From Onthophagus taurus (lineage: Eukaryota; Arthropoda; Insecta; Coleoptera; Scarabaeidae): a DNA stretch of 64,000 nt. The position numbers were made by a program, and so were the translations under genes. The DNA is taken from contig NC_091966.1 in assembly GCF_036711975.1 (NCBI RefSeq), positions 8,873,501 through 8,937,500 on the forward strand, in the 5' to 3' direction. Shown here piece by piece: positions 60,500-64,000 of this stretch (position 1 is its first letter; each line of letters begins with the position of its first letter). The notes beneath the pieces were generated by a model. It had not been told where the DNA came from. It did not search any database and worked only from the letters and a program-made list of their open reading frames with translations.

Positions 60500-61170
60500 G
60501 AAAACAAACGAAACCGTCGGTTGTGCGAAGCCCAATGGTAGCAATTACGAGTGGTGGAAACGTTGCAAATTCCTGTCAGGAGCAGTACTACCATGGCGTC
60601 GCGAGATTGTCCCAGTAGTAGCAATAGAAATCCCGATGGGGCGAAAGTCCTCCTTTTCCCTTTACTCGGAAGGCAACTGAGAACGATCTTCCTGCCGTGG
60701 TCCTTTGCATGTGACACTCGGTCCGGGGGCCGCCGCCGGGCCAGCAGTGGTGGCGGCGGTAGCGGCCAGCAGGGCACAAAAATCAATAGCGACCCGGCGG
60801 CGGTGGCGGCACGATACGGTATGGCACGACGCGTAACGACGACGCCGCCACCGATCCTTTAGAACTACGGCCTACCAATACCGCAGAAGAGGCGAAGCGG
60901 TAACGGCAGCAGGAATTCCTGTCGTAGAGGAGGTCCGCACGTGCCGCCGCAGGACAGGTGACTCACTGCAGGTAGTACGACCCCGCTCCACAGACGACTA
61001 AGGCGATCGAACTAAGTAATTGCCGACCGTCGGGACGACTCGTTAAGCTGTTTTATTGGACGCTCCGCGAAAACAGAATTTCGAGGATGCGTCTCTCCCT
61101 GCAGGAGGAAATCAACCTCAAGGCTGCCGAACGAACTAACGGTTAAACGAGAGCCATCGCGTTAATTGGG
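60500..61170. promoter_or_regulatory. GC-rich island in the Rbp6 intron (1)
   Basis: About 650 bp with many CpG and GGCGG-type trinucleotide runs (for example GGTGGCGGCGGTAGCGGCCA near 60748). Frames exist on both strands but none has a domain or good splice context across its length. Possible alternative promoter, noncoding exon or enhancer of Rbp6. Not provable from sequence. Confidence 0.4.
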
Positions 61171-61589
61171 GGGGACAGCGGAAGTCGGTGGAGAGTTTTT
61201 GTTATCTGTTTGTTTATGTATGGTAACGATGTTGTGTTTGGAATCAAGTTAACTTTTTTCCCGCATATTTTTTTTGCAACAGCAAAATCTAATCATTTTA
61301 TTGATATGTTGAATTATTTGATTGAAACACAATCAAATTGAAAGGCACCATCCAAATGTTAGTTTGAACTTTTAAAAATGTAAAAAATCGAACAAATTTG
61401 ATTAATATACGTTTTAACATTTATAACATTTTTAATTACATTTTGAGTTTGAACTAGTTAGATCATAAATGAAAATTTCATACAGCTCAGTTTCATTTGG
61501 AATTTTTTAAATTTCAACCCGTAATATGTGGAAATGCGGCAATATTAAATCCTCATTCCATTGTAACTTCCGCGAAAAAATCCGAAAAT

Positions 61590-62050
61590 ACGGTTCATGG
61601 CGGCTAGCCTCCGGAGGCGAGGAAAACCGTAGTTTAGAATGTGGCGCAGTTCGAGTCGCGGTAAAAACACTAATGAACGCACGAGAGGGATAATGGCGGC
61701 CTCGCGGGGGCCCGATGGCGATTATGAAATTCGGCAAAAACCGGGGACCGAGTCCGCGCGCGCCCTCATTCCGGTCGCAGATTAAAATCCGTTTTTATCC
61801 GACAGGAAGGGTGGAGCGAAGCCGGTCCTGGCACCTCTCTCTCGAGGCCCGGCTTTCGCGTCGGACGGTAGATGCGAGAACGGCGACCCCCGCACCACTG
61901 CGGAATTCCCGACGTTAGCGACGCGGAACTTTTGGCACCCTTTCAAATGCAGTTTTTACTTCCCGGCCAGATTACGTGGCAAAAAGACGACTACACCGAT
62001 GTGCCCCCCATGTTCACGCAGCCCACACCGACATCGTGCGCTGTTTACGT
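61590..62050. promoter_or_regulatory. GC-rich island in the Rbp6 intron (2)
   Basis: A second CpG-rich block (for example GGACCGAGTCCGCGCGCGCC near 61744), separated from the first by about 420 bp of AT-rich DNA. No supported frame. Same possible roles as the first. Confidence 0.4.
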
Positions 62051-63880
62051 GTTTATTACCGAAATCGCATATTTAACTAACAAACGACCAAGCCACAGAC
62101 CAAGTCACGTTTGATATTTAAAGACAAAGAAGATTAAGATCAAACTGAAATTGGCACCAAAGTCACACTACTTAGATACATTATTTAAGTTAAGTCACTA
62201 AAACACATTGTTAATGAAATTAATAATTCAAGATAGTAATGGGCATATAATACCTTTTAGGCTTACAAAATTTAACCCTTATAACTCGAGACTTCAAGCA
62301 TAATTTAAAATTCTTTCTAGTATGATTAGTAATGGAAAATGCTTCTTTGTTACAAAACAAATGAGGTTGAAACTGCTCTAAGAGTTCTGACAAAAAATAT
62401 TCAACGATATGTAAAAATTGTAATCGATTCTCTTTCACAATAGTTATAAATTAAATATTCACTGTAAATTGCTAATAAGTATTATTATGATTCCTACACA
62501 AGGATATGGGATAACTATTTATTCCATTTGTATCATGTCACAAAAAATAATCTGGTGTTATATAGGTGTTATAAATATGAATTTTTGTTTAAAATCGTTT
62601 ATTAAAAATAGGAAGAGTAGAAATGTAGGATTACTTTTCTTCAAAACTTTCGAATGAAACTGGAACAGAATACTCTCATCTTTTACATGAAGATCTGGTT
62701 GGATGGTTCTTTATACAATTGCAAAAGTTACACCTGTTTCTTACATTCGACGATGTTTGCGGTTGTTGTTCAGTTCTGACATCGAACTTTTAAAATGTCT
62801 CGTATCCTGAATTTGTTTGCTGTGGTTTATTATATTGTTACGTACGCGAAGACAGTCACCTACTTACGCTATAGATAAATTTTGGATATACTCTTTGACG
62901 AAATTGAAGATCCAGATTATTCAATAAGTAAATAACTTGTGCTTTAATTCTGGCTATATCTAGCATGACGTAAAATTAATTGCAAATTCAACACTACCTT
63001 TTCCATGATAGTAATTTATTATCATGTCAGTATTTTCTTTAATTTTGTTATAGTATAACAGTGATAATTTGCCCCTAAATAGATCAATTTACTGATGTGA
63101 ACCAAAAGTCAGCAGTGGATTTATTTTTAATCCTTGTAGTGGTTTACACAATCTTGCTACCACTGCATAAGAAGGACTATTACATAACCAATGCTTTTTG
63201 GTTGAATGTCTATGTACACTTCTAAATGCAAGCGAAGTATAGTCTATACATCAGTCAAAGCAAATACTTAAATGGTATTGTATATTCATTACTTTATTCT
63301 GTGCAATAAAAACATTACATGAAAGTCAATTATGTAGGTAATATACAACACATTAAAATACATATTTATATTTTATAATTTGAAAAATCGTCAATGGTGT
63401 ACAAACAGTTGGAAATTAATAGTTTCTTAATTTCTTCAGCGAACTATTTGGACTGTAGAGCTTACCACACTCTACAGACAAAAAGAAATCACAAATCCAA
63501 TCAGTTTGGGGATTTTATTATATAATTTTGGGTCCCAGTAGTCCACATATTTTTGGGTTGTCTTGATCCTGTGATATAGCACATGAAAAACAGTCTTATT
63601 TCTTGTGTTGATTATTTTTGGTATCCTTTTCTTGTTCCCATGTACATATTTTAAATAGGTAAATCTGTAAATACAAGGCAGGTTAAGTTTTGTTCCGTTT
63701 TAAGGTGATCTTTGCAGCTTTTGCACGATTATAGGTTACATAGTTCTATATTTAGGTTATACTTTTATAATCGACAAAACTATCAAATATACTCTTACAG
63801 AAGTCAAAACCTAAACTTTGTAGCAAAAGTTGAAAAGTTCTGGTCAAATCTGCAATCGTTGTTGTTCTTTTTTATAGGTA
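62051..63880 (+). other. Rbp6 intron, no recognised feature
   Basis: AT-rich non-coding sequence with no RRM exon. Confidence 0.35.
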
Positions 63881-63974
63881 CCCATTACTTATTACACAAT
63901 TGAACTTAACAAAACCGTCTCAACCCAAGCCAACCCATTACTTATTATACAATTGAACTTCACAAAATCGTCAC
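63881..63974. repeat. Two-copy 53-bp direct repeat
   Basis: CCCATTACTTATTACACAAT at 63881 recurs as CCCATTACTTATTATACAAT at 63934, with the next 20 bp (TTGAACTT.ACAAAA.CGTC) also conserved. Confidence 0.8.
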
Positions 63975-64000
63975 TTACTGTGTATTATCTTTCCATAATT

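Noticed and set aside
60454..60862. GC-rich frames proposed as a protein-coding gene
   Set aside because: Competing frames on both strands, no domain, no consistent splice sites; treated as a GC island.

Overview
This is an AT-rich eukaryotic genomic window with short spliced genes, long introns and dense decayed transposons. The protein sequences (Polycomb, an LRRFIP homologue, acylaminoacyl peptidase, NADP isocitrate dehydrogenase, DNTTIP1, a Musashi/Rbp6 RNA-binding protein) and the mobile elements (Jockey-type LINE, Tc1/mariner relatives, hAT) point to an insect. A beetle is my best guess, but that is inference from overall similarity.

Layout. 1-2196 (+): end of an intron carrying a 173-bp tandem repeat, then the last coding exon of Polycomb. 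4629-19752 (-): the LRRFIP (Flightless-I-interacting protein) gene, convergent with Pc. It has several candidate first exons, two alternative last exons and a 5.7-kb intron full of foldback elements, including an inverted pair of hammerhead-ribozyme motifs. 20495-28048 (+): acylaminoacyl peptidase (APEH) in seven exons, divergent from LRRFIP across a short shared promoter region. One APEH intron holds an antisense hAT relic and another a sense Jockey relic. 28620-30394 (+): single-coding-exon cytosolic NADP-isocitrate dehydrogenase (Idh). 29902-35025: tandem duplication that begins inside the Idh coding exon. It carries two diverged copies of an antisense LINE, one interrupted by a mariner-like element. 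35456-37155 (+): DNTTIP1 (MiDAC histone deacetylase complex subunit) in three exons. 37160-42600: intergenic repeats. 42690-64000 (+): first two coding exons of an Rbp6/Musashi gene under a GC-rich leader, then more than 20 kb of intron. That intron contains a 5-kb satellite with a 344-bp unit (a dimer of about 172 bp), a second degenerate tandem array, nested foldback elements with GC-rich hairpins, and two isolated GC-rich blocks.

The genes are unlinked housekeeping or regulatory genes (chromatin: Pc, DNTTIP1; RNA binding: Rbp6; cytosolic metabolism: Idh; peptide turnover: APEH; cytoskeleton/signalling adaptor: LRRFIP) and form no pathway cluster. The unusual content is in the non-coding DNA: three tandem arrays of unrelated sequence but similar 172-178 bp scale, a ribozyme-bearing palindrome, and a tandem duplication with a 22-bp Idh exon scar. 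No tRNA, rRNA, CRISPR array or other self-contained new system was recognised.
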